A stretch of 64,000 nt of DNA from Meconema thalassinum (taxonomy: Eukaryota > Arthropoda > Insecta > Orthoptera > Tettigoniidae), in the NCBI GenBank assembly GCA_946902985.2, contig CAMPQE020000052.1, forward strand, positions 496,001 through 560,000, written 5' to 3'. How positions within the stretch are numbered: the stretch's first letter is position 1; each line of letters begins with the position of its first letter. Shown piece by piece: positions 11,549-23,260 of the stretch. Made by a program: the position numbers and the translations under genes. The notes beneath the pieces were generated by a model. It was not told the DNA's origin. It ran no database searches and worked only from the letters and a program-made list of their open reading frames with translations.

Positions 11549-14500
11549 GAAATAGTCAGTACTAACAGTTTGAAGTATGGTACATTATTATAGCAAGTGA
11601 AATAATAGCCTAGTTATAGAGATTAAAGTGGTCAAATATATAATAGGAAGTACTTTCATTAATGTCACTACCCGGAAATAAGTCTTAAAGAATTATCAGG
11701 ATTTGATACAATTTTCATTGCTCAATAATATGCTCTTCATAGAGTCAGAATGTATTGCAATTGAATTTACATATGACAGAAAATATATTGTGTCTTGTTG
11801 GAAATTATGGAGTTATAGCTCTGTGAGCATGAGTGTGTTGGGATTGCTTCTTTGCCACCACATTCTTCAGATCCAAAGCCGGTAGGTTTCTACAAGCCGG
11901 AAGCAATAAACGACAACGTGTTTAAGTTTGCACCCTTCGCATTTCTGCTGACTTACGCCTATGGATCATCGATGAGCATATTTATGTAAAAGCGTCTCTT
12001 GTTGGGCTGAGCTTTCGCAAAGAGGCTAAAATGCTGAGTGTAAACAAAACATTACTGTGGTCGTGCTTCCATAACTACTGAACATTTGCTATTCCTGGTG
12101 CCCTTTGAATCTCTTCCTTTCATTACCACTCACAAGAATCATCTTACCCCCATTCGTCTCATTTCCCTTCCTTTGTTGCTCTATCTAACCGACCAATTTC
12201 CAACATTCTCCAATAACACTACTTTCAAGTGCTTCTATTTTCCCTTTCCTCTAGAAGGAATGAAACAAATTTCACATACATACTTACATATAGCACCCTG
12301 CTCCAGACCATGTCTAAAAAGTGACTTCCCACTAGTTGCATTTATATATGATGTTAGCATATGTCAACCCTTCTTTATGTATCTCCTTCGCTTGGTCCAT
12401 ATTTCTTCTTAAGTGCCACAAGTAACCAACTTCCTTTGGCGCTTCATCTGACAATCGGTGATGGTATATTCCTTGAAAACACACTTGACGTAATTTGTAC
12501 CCGTTTGGGTTTTCTCTAGTATCTCACTCTCTCTTTATCCCACGAAAACACCCAAAAGAGATTTCTGTGTGTTTTCGCTCCCGCCTTGTGCTTTTGCTCA
12601 TGCCCGTCTTTATTGTCCTTTAGCGAACGAGATTCATTATCCCTCCTTCAACAGAACCATCATGCTTCTCCTCAGTGTGCCATCGCATGGCACTTCGCTG
12701 AACTCACTCATCTCCTGCGGTCAACGTGAGAACCGACTACTTATGCACAGATGTTCGACTCGTCCTCTACAGATGGCAACCTACACACTTCTTCATTATT
12801 TGGTCTCAAGAAAAGAAATGTGTATGCTTACAATATTTATGATTTCCTATGTTTGTGACCCTTATATCCTACACTTTCCCTTCTCCCCCTAGGACGCCTT
12901 GCTAATTGGGAGCCTTCTCGCTTGTCACTCTTCCAAGGGCAGTCAGCAGATTCTCTCGGTCTATCTACAAGAGACTGCCGTCACTCGTCCGACATTTTGT
13001 GAAAGCCTTGTAGTGATAATTGCTCTATCAGCACCGCCAGTCAGCCAACCAACATGCAAAGATAAGTTACACATTATTTTAACCTATCTATGAAGCTCTT
13101 TTAATACTTGCAAGTAATCAAATCTGCTATATTTTTATCTTGCCGGCAAGGTATTATTTTCTTGATGTCAAACATCAATTTCACCAACGAAGGAATCTAT
13201 GCTACATTTAAAACTACAACTATTGGCTAGGCGTAACGGGGATTTACTCCTTTTTCATGTATACTCTGTCAAAATCAATAACTTTACACATCAGAGGAAT
13301 TTGGTAACTTCGTATCTAACTGTCTAATGGGTCAACTCTGCTCATATCACGAGATTCTCAACCTCAAGCAATTACTTCAGTTTTCAAGATTGAAATAACT
13401 TTGAAACTAGGCAAAATCTCAACCCGGAAATTATTCACCATGTTAATCAGTGATATTTTAAGAGAGAAACTCTGTCCACAACTTGAAAACTAAAAAGTGC
13501 ACCGCACCAAAAAAAACTGGTTTGCTGTACAATCGGTTCTAGTGCTGGGTAGGCATATACAAGCAGACTATGAAAATACTCTAATTTCCTTTCCTCCCCT
13601 TTTCGCCCTCTACTAAAAGATTTAAATTAAGTATATTACATAATCTTTGCTGTATTCTTTTTGTGGTTAATCTGACTTTCTATCCAAGAGATGACCTCCC
13701 CATTTTTGAATTTTTAATTGGCTGTCATTTCTGCATAAATTCAGTGGTATTTGTCAACCATGTAACTAGGTACAACTGATGGATAGTTGGAGTTTCCTCG
13801 AAGTTTAAATACTTTAAATTTATTGTAAATTTACAAGCATGCAACCTCTCATCATTCTTTTGCGTCTAGGCCCTGTTTCATCCGTGCGCCTTCTAGGCCC
13901 AGGCTCATACCATCCTTGTGCCGTCTAAACCCTGTTGCAAGCCTTTTTTCCCCACTTATAAATGGTATTTCAAGTTTCCATGGCTACCCCTGCTGTCCCC
14001 AAATTGTTGGGATTGGCAAATTTCAAACAATCTTAACTCTAGTTAATCTTCATTGTGTCTAATGGGACACGCTTACTTGTGATATTCTCACTTATCTAAT
14101 CAAGTCTATTCGATTATTGCAATTTTTTCATCATTTGTCTTTAAGTCCAATTTTGGTCTGAGACCAACTACTTGCTAGCAACTGCTACATTTTGTATTGT
14201 GTCAGAATCAGCAATCAAATTGCTTTAAACTTATACCAGTGGCAAAGCATAAAATGTATAGCCACGACAGCCCCCTGTTCCGTATTGTATATATACTCGA
14301 GTAAATTAGTGTTTGAGCGTTTATTCGCAATATTTTCACCGACTAATTACTATTCTAGCCATTCTTGTACAGGGTCTTCACTTACGGCAGCAACTTGAGT
14401 TGCGCCTCAAGAACTTTGGCAATTATTTCATTCGTTTGTTGCGCTCATACCAAACCTTGCAAAGCTACTCTTTTTGTCAGGTTTATGATTTTTCACAGAT

Positions 14501-15129
14501 CCAGTATCTTCAGATGAATGTCACTGGTATAGTTCGCCCAGCTAATTTCCTAGCGAGGGTCGTTCTCAATCTAGGCATCTCGATTACTGTTTTTTCATAA
14601 TCAAGACTGTGTCTAATCTCTCATTAGTGCTTTTCTTGTGAGAGATTTAGTTTTCTTTCCGGCACAACAACCATGTTTCGTCATATACGGTTTGAGCTCG
14701 AACTGCTGCCACGGTCCACCCCTTCCTCACCCTTCATATTGATATCACTACTAAATTAGAATAGTTATCATTGTTCACACTGTTTGTAATAAAAAGTCTC
14801 TTGTTTTGGGTCTTTCCCGTTTGAACCAGTTCTTGGGATTTCTCTCCCTAACCCGTGTCCTTATTCTTACATCTTCTCTATAGTGGCGATTGGACTCTTC
14901 CAATTGCTCCAGATGATTCACTTCTTCTGCCTGTATTTCCTTATTTCTGATTTATATACATTTGTTTTATCACGAATTCCTTTCTCGGCAATAAGGTTAT
15001 ACTGGTTAGAATGACATTCAAATCCACAAGCTAAGATGACTGTCTTTAGTAATATAAATCGACATAACTTTCACTTGATCCTTTATTTCTGCTATACGTT
15101 TTGTTCTCGTTTCCTCCATTACTTCCTAA
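11549..15129. other. Intron of the zinc-finger gene, no recognisable content
   Basis: This is the 3' end of the 11.7-kb last intron, read on the minus strand. The sequence is AT-rich, with open frames such as 12,086-12,412 and 12,569-12,892 on the plus strand that show low-complexity Ser/Leu/Pro composition and no known motif. I found no splice-flanked exon in it. Confidence 0.4.
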
Positions 15130-15560
15130 ATGAATAGATTGAAGAGTACGAGTAAAAAGATGCAGTACCAAGAATGTAATAACTACCAACTGGTTTCAGT
15201 GTGTATACACCCTCCTATCGCTCGATTTTATTCCAATCCTTTTCAAAATATCAAATAGTTTACTACAATCATCGAAATTAACAATCTTATCTAAGTCTAA
15301 TAATACCTCGAACGTTCTCTTCCCTATCCTTATTCTATCTAACGAGATCAGCCTAATACGTAGTAGAGATTCCCTTTAACCTACGCTTCTGCTTACTAAA
15401 ACTGCTCTTCGCCTAACTGAGCTGTCGAAACATTATCTTGTAAATTACTCGAGTCAGAAATTTTGAAGCAGCCATCATCAAATTCATTGTATGATAATCC
15501 TCCCATCTGTCAGATCCTACTTTGCTTGGGTTAGGAGTAATATTATACTTCCTGAAAAAA
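15130..15560 (-). mobile_element. LINE reverse transcriptase fragment, heavily degraded
   Basis: Read on the minus strand, 'EDYHTMNLMMAASKFLTRVI' near 15,500-15,440 resembles the RT palm entry box ('..YRxISLMxxxSKxLxRII'). Further on, broken pieces such as 'DREENVRGII' correspond to the following KAFD box region. Stops and shifts are dense, so this is an old copy. Confidence 0.65.
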
Positions 15561-15779
15561 ACTTTTGTCACCTTTGATACGCCTGGCAAAAAAAATCAGA
15601 CATAATTATAAGAGAAGTAAACAGATGAGATCCTATGCCGCTATGTAACGTAGCAAACTCAGGGATATCACATATGTATGATGGTTCTTAATTACACAGG
15701 CCTTCTAGTGGCCAATCTAAATCAGATCCCGATATTAAATTTCGTTTGCCTGGAGAAGAAGTGGGAGACGCGGAAAAAT

Positions 15780-15965
15780 AACTTTGTGGATGGCTGGGGA
15801 GGAATCGAACCAAACTCTCCTCAAAATTACCTCCAAATGCTGAGTGTACCCCGATCCAGCACTCAGACCAGAATTACAATTCATGGCACAGCCAGTAATC
15901 GAATCCCAACTTCCGAAGCGACAGACAACTCTGCTAACCGATACATGATGAGCAAGTCTTTGCAC
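15780..15965 (-). mobile_element. tRNA-derived SINE fragment
   Basis: In reverse complement the stretch reads as a tRNA-like head with a B-box-like GGTTCGATTCC at about 15,802-15,812. A second such motif, GGGATTCGATTACTGG, lies at about 15,892-15,907, with the body phrase 'gtgctggatcggggtacactcagc' between them. It resembles the family at 7,640 and 21,770. Confidence 0.6.
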
Positions 15966-16164
15966 ATTTCTCTTTCAAACATTATTCTTTGTCTGCTTTG
16001 CACCTCTTGTTTACCTCAAATTTCAGTAACCTGTATTATGTTTTCTTCCTTACTTTTCGTGCGTCCTTGTTCTTTAGTTCTTCATCCATTAATTCTAGTA
16101 TACCCTGAGTGACCACGTAGTCTGTCTATGCTTACTACCCTTCTACGGATTTTCATGTGTTATA

Positions 16165-17580
16165 TTTAGCCTACTTTTCGCATTTTGTAAAAATGAGGAA
16201 AAAGTAGACTTATGAGATCGATCCGGGAAAATGTGTGTCTGTCTGTCTGTCCTTCTGTCTGACTGTGTGTGTGTGTCCCCTCCAAACAACTCCTAAACGG
16301 CTGCAGCAATCGAATCCAAATTTGGTATGAGTAAACATCTCTATCTGAATATCTCTATGCCGTATTTGAAAATGATGTCAGTGCTACCAACTGCAGAAAA
16401 ATCGCAATTGAAATTTCAGGTCCATGTTGTATATCTTTGAAAGTATACATGGGAGCAATACCAAAATTGGCACACATATAGATAATAATATTTCAGTTTA
16501 ATTTCCGGGAGCCCATACATGACTGTGTAGCCAAAATGATTCTAACGCTGCTGATAGGTCCAATTTTCAAATGCATATAACTTCTACACTATCAATTGGA
16601 TTTCAACCAAATTTCGTATGGACTATGTGTACATAGACAGATATCACTGAGCGTATCCTTAAAAGCCACCATGGCTACCAACTGTTAATAAATGCACTCT
16701 CCATTGTTTTTATCCAAATGCCAATATATCAGAAAGAATGCACGCAGACAGCTTTAAACTATGCACAGATTGCACACGTATAGAACCTGATATTCTAGAT
16801 TAATTTGGAGTAACTAATGGACCTCAGTACTACCAACATGATTCTAAGCCTGCTGATAGGACCAATTGTAAATACATGTAACTTCTATACTATCAATTGG
16901 ATTTCAACCCAATTTCGTATGTGCTATGTGTACTATAACAGATATGACGCAATTCTTAAGAGCAACCAGGGCTGCCAACTGTTAATAAATGCTGTCTCTA
17001 TTTTTTTATCCTAATATCAATATATCAGAAAGTATTCAAGCCAACAGCTCTAAACTTTGCACATGTATAGTACCTTACATTCTAGATTAATTTGGAGTAA
17101 CTAATATACGTCAGTGATTCCAACATGGTTCTAAGCCTGCTGATTGGTCTATTTAAAAAAAACATGTAACTTCTATACAAATAAATGTATTTCATCCAAA
17201 ATTGGCACAACAATAGATCATAATAGTTCAGATTATTTCTGAGCAACACATGCATGACATTGTTTCCAACATGATTTCACGCGCGCTGATAGGTACAATA
17301 TCTAACTACATGCAACGTCCATGCTATCCTTTGGACTACAACCAAATTTTGTATTCAGTACCTTATGAGATGGAACTAAGAATATATTCAGTCACCGGGG
17401 CTGCCAACGTAGTGCTCTATTAGGCTACATTATGCCAGTTGTAGTTCGAACTAATTAGAAATTTCGATATTACCAACTCAATTTCGTCCTTATTCTAATT
17501 AGGTCAATATAGATTAATCATTGGCATGAACCTTACATTTCGAGAAAAGTAGGCTCTCTAGTTCGTCACGGAAATTGTTG
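16165..17580 (+). mobile_element. Helentron-like non-autonomous element, copy 1 of a tandem pair
   Basis: The 5' end carries AGCCTACTTTTC (16,168-16,179). Its perfect reverse complement GAAAAGTAGGCT lies at 17,544-17,555, about 25 bp before the 3' end rather than at it. Behind it is a degraded short hairpin region ('tagttcgtcacggaaatt'). Such asymmetric terminal inverted repeats with a 3' hairpin are typical of Helentron-associated elements. Inside are a TCTG/TGTG tract (about 16,230-16,280) and several long degenerate internal repeats built on 'ctgccaactgttaataaatg..ctct'. No protein is encoded. The next copy starts at the following base. Confidence 0.65.
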
Positions 17581-18890
17581 TTAGCCTACTTTTCTCATTT
17601 TGCAAAAATGAGGAACAAGTTGACTTACGAGATCGATCCGGGAAAATGTGTGTCTGTCTGTCGTTCTGTCTGTCTGTGCGTCCCCCTTATCAACTCCTAA
17701 ACGGCTACAGCTATCGAAGCCAAATTTGGTAAGAATAAAGTGTATACCTGAATATCTCACGGCCATATTTGAAATTGACATCAGTGCTACCAACTGCTGA
17801 AAAATCGCAATTGGAATTTGAGCTCTACGTTGGATATCTCCGAAAATATTCATGCGAATATTTCCAAAATTGGCACACACACAGATAATAACATTCCAAA
17901 TTGATTTTCGGCAGTCCATACTTGACAGTCTTGCCAACATGATTCTAAGCCTGCCAATAAGTCAAATTTCTAAAACTTCTATACTATCGAGTTCAACTAA
18001 ATGTCCTATGTACTATGTGTACTATAAGAGATATGACTGTGCGTAAAGAGCCACCAGGGCTGCCAACTGTTAATAAATTTTCTCTCTATGTCTTAAACCT
18101 AATACCAATATATCAGAAAGTATGAAAGCCAACAGGTCTAAACTTTGCACACGTATAGTACCTGACATTCTACCTTAGTTCGGTTTAACTTATATACAGT
18201 ACATCAGTGCTGCCAACACGATTCTAAGCCTGCTGATTGGTCTATACTAACAAATGGATTTCAATCAAATTTCCTGTGTGCTTTGTGTACCATAACGGTA
18301 TTGGCTATGCGTATTCGTAAGAGCTAGCAGGGATGCCAACTGTTAATAAATGCTCTCCCTCTTTGTTAAATCTTAATATCAATATATCAGAATAATTGCA
18401 GGCCATTAGCTCTAAAATTTTCACACGTATGGTTCCTGACATTCTAGACATACTGCCGACATGATTCTAGGCTTTCTGATAGTTTCAATTTTAATTACAT
18501 GTAACTTCTATACTAACAAATGGATTGGCACTACAATAGATCGTAATATTTCAGATTAATTCTGAGCATCACATACATTACATTGTTCCCAAAATGATTT
18601 TACATGCACTTATAAATCCAATATCAAACAGCATGTAACGTCCATACTATCCATTATACTTCAACCAAATTTTGTATGTGCATTCAATACCTTAAGAGAT
18701 CAAACTAAGAATATATTCATAGTCACCAGGGCAGCCAACTGTAGTAAGTAACTCTAACAGACTACTCTATTTCAGGTGTATTTCAAATTGCAGTACTTAC
18801 AAATGTTGGTATTACCAACTTGATTTCGTCATTATTCTAAATATGTCTATTTATTACCTTGAGTCAATATATGTAGTGCATGGCAACCTT
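17581..18890 (+). mobile_element. Helentron-like non-autonomous element, copy 2, 3' end missing
   Basis: It starts TTAGCCTACTTTTCTC immediately after copy 1, in the same orientation, and follows its plan throughout: leader, TCTG tract at 17,650, 'ctaaacggctacag', internal repeats. The alignment fades at about 18,880, just short of where copy 1 has its 3' inverted repeat and hairpin, so this end is lost or highly diverged. It sits in the last intron of the zinc-finger gene. Confidence 0.6.
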
Positions 18891-18959
18891 CCTCAGCGGA
18901 TTACAGGATATGTAAATGTGCAATAACATACACACAACACAATTTAGCTATAATAGAGG

Positions 18960-20350
18960 ATTCTAAGAATATTCCTGTTCCAAAATATGCTTTATCAGAT
19001 TTCCCAGATTTTAAATCCTTTTCGATGTCCTCACCAATTTCCTTCGTCCAGCTGTCTTTTGATCAGCGACTCTTTTCCGTTATTGAATATTTTTATGCTC
19101 TATATTGTGAGGGTTGGAACGGGGTGCACTCAGCCTCGTGAGGACAATTGAGTAGCTGTCTGACAGTGGGACAGCGCCCCGATCACGAATACCAAGATTA
19201 ACGGCCGAGGGGACCCGACGCGCTGATCACGCGTCACCCCAATATCTGCAGGCCAAATGGCTGGGCAGCGGTCGCTTGGTCGGCCTTAGCCCGTCACGGG
19301 CTGGATAGTGACAGGGTTAACTTATGGTTCAAAATCCCTACTTCTCATATTGTTTCTCTATTCAATGAGATCTAAAATTCCTTGGGTCATCCAAGGCTTC
19401 TTCAACCAAGAATTTACGTAGCGGCTGTCATTAAGCTTTTCTTGACGTTATCCCATCCAGAGCTTTAACTGTTGATTAGTTTTCTCTGTGAATTTTCAAG
19501 CCAAAGCTGCAATGTGTAATTTATTTAAACACCATTTCTTAGAACTGTACGTTTTATGTTTTCTGAATCGAGTATTACACTTCGCTACAACTAATGTATG
19601 ATCGCTGGCTACATCAACCTCTGTGACTGGTATGCACTTGCTTTCTGTATCGAGTATTGCACTTCGCTACGACTAATGTTACCCCTGGGTAACTGTAACT
19701 GGTATGCACTTGGTTTCTGTATCTCCGCCTTGCGATTATAATTATAGTCTATCAGATGCTTTCTACCATCTCCAGGAGCTACCCATGCATAGCGTCGTCT
19801 TTTGAGAACATCAAAGCGTGTATTAGTTATTAATAGTTCATGTTGTTCACAAAACTCTAGTAATTGCTCACCTCTCGAGTTCATTTCACCAAGTCCGGAT
19901 TTCCCAGCATGTTTAAGATTTTCATGACTACCAACTGAAGCATTGCAGTCTCCCATTACGATAATATTAGTTTTGGTGTCTACTAGCACAAAGAGTTCTT
20001 GAATACAATCATACATTTCTTCTATAACATCATCTTCACTGTTAGTGGTAGGAAAATATACCACGTCAGTAGCTTTTATCTTTACCATCATATTCCTGTC
20101 ACTAATATGACAGGTATTCATAACATTTTGACATCATTTACCTTTTAGGGTTATTGCTACTCCATTCAGTCCACCTTTATCATTTCCCTGAAATTGCCTG
20201 ATTGAAAGTCGCCGTTTCATGCCCATCGAGATCAACAGACACCCAGCATACCCAGGTCTCTCTTTATCATTGAGATCTTTACTTCTTCCAATTTTCCAAG
20301 CTTAGATAGTGTTCTCACATTCCATGTACCTAAGTTGAACATGCTGCTTT
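18960..20350 (-). mobile_element. LINE endonuclease-region fragment (RTE-like), interrupted by a SINE
   Basis: On the minus strand the phrase 'LGTWNVRTLSKLGKLEEV' (about 20,335-20,285) marks the start of an APE-type endonuclease domain. The ORF 19,609-20,121 continues it with 'IIVMGDCNASVGSHENL' (normally GDxN) and 'LLEFCEQHELLITNTRF'. It ends with 'HLIDYNYN', a decayed IDY/IDH box. Stops separate the pieces. A short direct duplication at about 19,565-19,735 ('cgagtatt.cacttcgctac.actaatg') repeats part of the end. Further decayed sequence continues to about 18,960. Confidence 0.8.
19105..19320 (+). mobile_element. SINE body, same family as 908-1,196, head missing
   Basis: The copy begins in the body ('gagggttggaacggggtgca') and runs to the tail ('ctgcaggccaaatggctggg' at about 19,242, then 'cccgtcacgggctgg..agtg'). 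The tRNA-like head is absent, so it is 5'-truncated. It lies within the LINE fragment. Confidence 0.75.
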
Positions 20351-20524
20351 CTTTGCAAGGACTTCGCATGATAACGACTAGTGGTTTTTCCTTCACAAAC
20401 TCACATCACAGATAATTTCCGGTCACTGTAACAAGTGATAGGGTCTTCCACACATCAGAAACAGTTCCCATCACAAATAACTTATAAACATTCACACTGG
20501 ATACCATATATATACTGCGCCAGA

Positions 20525-20640
20525 TTTCAATCCTGCAACCTTGGCTACAGCAGGCGAGAATGTTGCCGCTGCACCACGCTGCCAGCCATTGTTCCGGAGG
20601 GGATAATACAGTACTTGAGCATGGTCACAGTGAGTGGCTG
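20525..20640 (-). mobile_element. tRNA-like SINE head fragment
   Basis: In reverse complement it reads 'ggctggcagcgtggtgcagcggcaac' and then 'ccaaggttgcaggattgaaa', matching the tRNA-like head seen at 6,435-6,505. Little of the body follows. Confidence 0.55.
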
Positions 20641-21249
20641 CAATCGTCCCATTAGCCCGTGTAAAATAGTGATCACACAGGTTCTTTTCTATGCTGCCAT
20701 TTTAGGACTGCTCTTTATGTAAATCAGTGCGCTATTATCAACATAAATTGAAAAAAAGATGGGACGAAGTACGAGTTTCTTTAAATGCAGACAGGGATGT
20801 TAGCTTAGATATCCAGTTTATAGCGCCATCTTTTGGCGTGATCTGATTTGAGCCTCCACTCGTTTTTGCATGAAATGTTCTTGTCCTACTTAAACCTGTT
20901 CTCTGTAGTATGCCGTATTCTCTTCCGCTTTGATGTTAGTAACATGACATCACATGCTTTGACACTTCAGTCTGGCTTCTTGGCCTTTGATTCGGACATC
21001 CTAAGATGCGACTCCAGCTTGAAGAGGCCGCTGAGTGGGCCAGATAATCTTCATGTTCCGCCCCGGTCACCATATATATGCAAGTCTCCCAGATATCTCT
21101 GATTAGCGGGAAGAAAGGTAGCCGATCGTAAATATTACCCTGAAGTCTTGTCTGGTAAGCTGTTTAAGAGTAGCCTAATTATGAGGCCAGAAGCCATTAA
21201 CGTAAGGAAACCCATGTATATACAATTTAGATCAGAAAAAGGAAGATTG

Positions 21250-21420
21250 TAGTTTATCGTGACTGTGAATCTTATGATTATGAGCCACGGGACCTCCATT
21301 TTACGTGGAATCCGAAGCACAGGACATGGCATTTCACTTCGAAAATTTCACAAGCATTGACCGGGAATCGAACACTTGGTGAAAGGCCAACAGCTTGACC
21401 GCTGTGCCACCACGTTAGGG
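21250..21420 (-). mobile_element. tRNA-derived SINE, family with 'CCCGTGGCTC' tail
   Basis: Read in reverse it starts 'cctaacgtggtggcacagcg' and has a B-box-like 'gtgttcgattcccggtcaat' near 21,360. It continues with the body 'gaaattttcgaagtgaaatg' and the tail 'ggtcccgtggctcataatca'. The head, B box and tail match the plus-strand copy ending near 6,780. Confidence 0.7.
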
Positions 21421-21769
21421 CTAGACGCACCACCACGCTGCTCTCTTGCTCAGTTCCCTGGCAGTGATTGCATTTGTGGGGGGGAGGGAATAATCCAGTA
21501 TAGCTGTTGTCGTTCCGAATACGCAACCCGCCTGGAATCAACTCGCACCTTGCGATCTTGCCTGACGTCACACGTCACTGAAATGCCCTGGGCCGCTGTA
21601 GACACAGCGACCATCCCGGCTCGACGTTGCGTACATCTCATGTCTGGCACAGGCACAAAGGTACTACTTTTTAGTGCTTGGGCCTTGGTTCTTTGCCCCA
21701 CACTGATCAAATTTGAACATTACTCTAACATAGGAACCTTATGACCACAGTATCCCTGACTCTGAATGA

Positions 21770-22110
21770 ATCGGTCGGCTCGTTGCGTAGTAGCTAGGAT
21801 TCATGGCTGTCACCGGGGAGGTCCGGGTTCGAATCCCCGCTCTGCCAAGAACTTTAATTCTGGTTTGAGAGCTGGAACGGGATACACTCAGCCTCGTGAG
21901 GGAAAACTAAGAAGAGGCGGGTTCGATTCCTACCTCAACCATCCTGGAAGTAGTTTCCCGTGGTGTCTCACTTCTCCACCCAAATTAATAGTACACACAC
22001 TACAGTATTACAGACATCGCAGTGATACAGGTTATCAGACATTTACTCATACCCAAGTACACGGGGCTACGTGGCCACTATTTCGCAGATCACCTAAAGA
22101 ATCAACAACA
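21770..22110 (+). mobile_element. tRNA-derived SINE, well preserved copy of the 'AAGTACACGGGGC' family
   Basis: The tRNA-like head 'ggctcgttgcgtagtagcta' is followed by the B box GGTTCGAATCCC at about 21,826-21,837. The body 'gagctggaacgggatacact' and a second 'gggttcgattcctacctc' follow, then the tail 'caggttatcagacatttact' and 'acccaagtacacggggc' ending about 22,067. It is the best copy of this family in the window. It lies in the last intron of the zinc-finger gene. Confidence 0.8.
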
Positions 22111-22429
22111 CCTAAGTGAATTAGCAATAACTACGAGCGCCAGGTCGCCACCACCAACCGGTACACCCTTGCTGCCATAAAACGCGAAAGCTTCAAATTG
22201 TGGATTGTGTCGTGAGCGGTTTTTTATAAGTTTTTCACAGGCAGATGTGCTCATACGGGAGTAAATCGACTGCAGTTTGCACGCTCTCGAAAATGGTTCG
22301 CCTAACGCTTTAGATTATTCTGGGCAAAAAAGTATGGAATTTAATTATAAAAATTCTCATTAGCTCTTTTAATAGCGTACGTTAAATTAAGTAAATTAAA
22401 ATACCGTGCGCTCATTCTTTTCTTTGACC

Positions 22430-22520
22430 ACGTGTCACCCTAATATCTGCATGCCAAATGGCTGGGCAGCGGTCGCTTGGTAGGCCTAGGCCCTCATGGG
22501 CTCTGGTGCCAGGGGTTATT
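22430..22520 (+). mobile_element. SINE 3' tail fragment
   Basis: Only the tail of the 908/19,105 family is present: 'aatatctgcatgccaaatgg', 'ctgggcagcggtcgcttggt' and a closing 'ggtgccaggggtta'. Confidence 0.7.
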
Positions 22521-22544
22521 ATTATTACCTTATTTATAAGAAAG

Positions 22545-22995
22545 CCGGTTTGAAATAATTTGTCTGGAGCGTGGCGCTCTATGGAAGTATAACTTGGAAT
22601 GTTGCTGCAGCAGTAAAGAGGAAAATAGAAGCGTTTGAAATGTGGTGTTACAAGAGAATGATGGAGATCAGATGCGTAGATAGAGTTACAAACGAAGAGG
22701 CATTAAGTTAGGACGAGTGAGACAGGAGAGACGTCTCTGCCGACTACTAATGAAGAGAAGAGATAGGTTGGTAGGACAAAAACTAAGACACCAAAAATAG
22801 CAAATTTAGTTATGGAAAGAAGGCTCCATGACAAGAACTGTAGGGTTAGACCAAGGTTAGAATATGTTAAATAGATTGCCTCCAATGTGGGATGTGGTAG
22901 CTACAGTATGTAGAGATGAAACTATTATCTCAGAACAGGAAGCCATGAAGCGCTGCATCAAACCAGTCAACAGACTGATGACTCGAAAAAGAAGA
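22545..22995 (+). mobile_element. LINE 3' end fragment
   Basis: Broken frames encode 'WSVALYGSITWNVAAAVKRK' and 'EAFEMWCYKRMMEIRCVDRV' and end in 'SAASNQSTD' before an AAG-rich tail at about 22,988-23,003. It is the same LINE family as at 1,789, 8,745 and 46,985, and the two 3' parts align over several hundred bases. Multiple stops make it non-coding. Confidence 0.8.
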
Positions 22996-23201
22996 AGAAG
23001 AAGACTGAAATACCTTCAACAGTGAAAACTCTGAATGAGAATGGCTAGTAAATATCAATATCCAGTTATACCAGACAATAACACAAATAAATATGTTCAA
23101 TTACAAATATTAAAAGAGGATAACTTATTCAGAGCCAACATTTTTCGTTTGCGTTCAGAAAAAAAACAACAATATTTTACCTTACTTTAGGGTCTACTTA
23201 C

Positions 23202-23260
23202 TCATTTGGATGATTTCTATTTGCATCCCTCTCGTCATCATGGGTTTCTTCTTTTATAAC
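23202..23260 (-). CDS. Zinc-finger gene, coding exon 4
   Basis: The exon is flanked on the minus strand by the acceptor TTTTGTCACTAG and the donor GTAAGT. It encodes 19 residues, 'VIKEETHDDERDANRNHPN', plus two bases (GA). The acidic, Lys-Glu-Glu-containing text is like the linker exons that precede finger arrays in insect C2H2 genes. Length is 59 bp, so it starts in phase 0 and leaves phase 2. The last exon supplies exactly the one missing base. The phase match with both neighbours is the strongest support for this short exon. Confidence 0.75.

Noticed and set aside
12569..12892. 107-residue plus-strand ORF as a real gene
   Set aside because: No recognisable domain; it lies antisense in an intron of the zinc-finger gene and is compatible with chance.
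21800..21850. Functional tRNA gene
   Set aside because: A and B boxes are present, but the cloverleaf does not close and the sequence recurs as a SINE.
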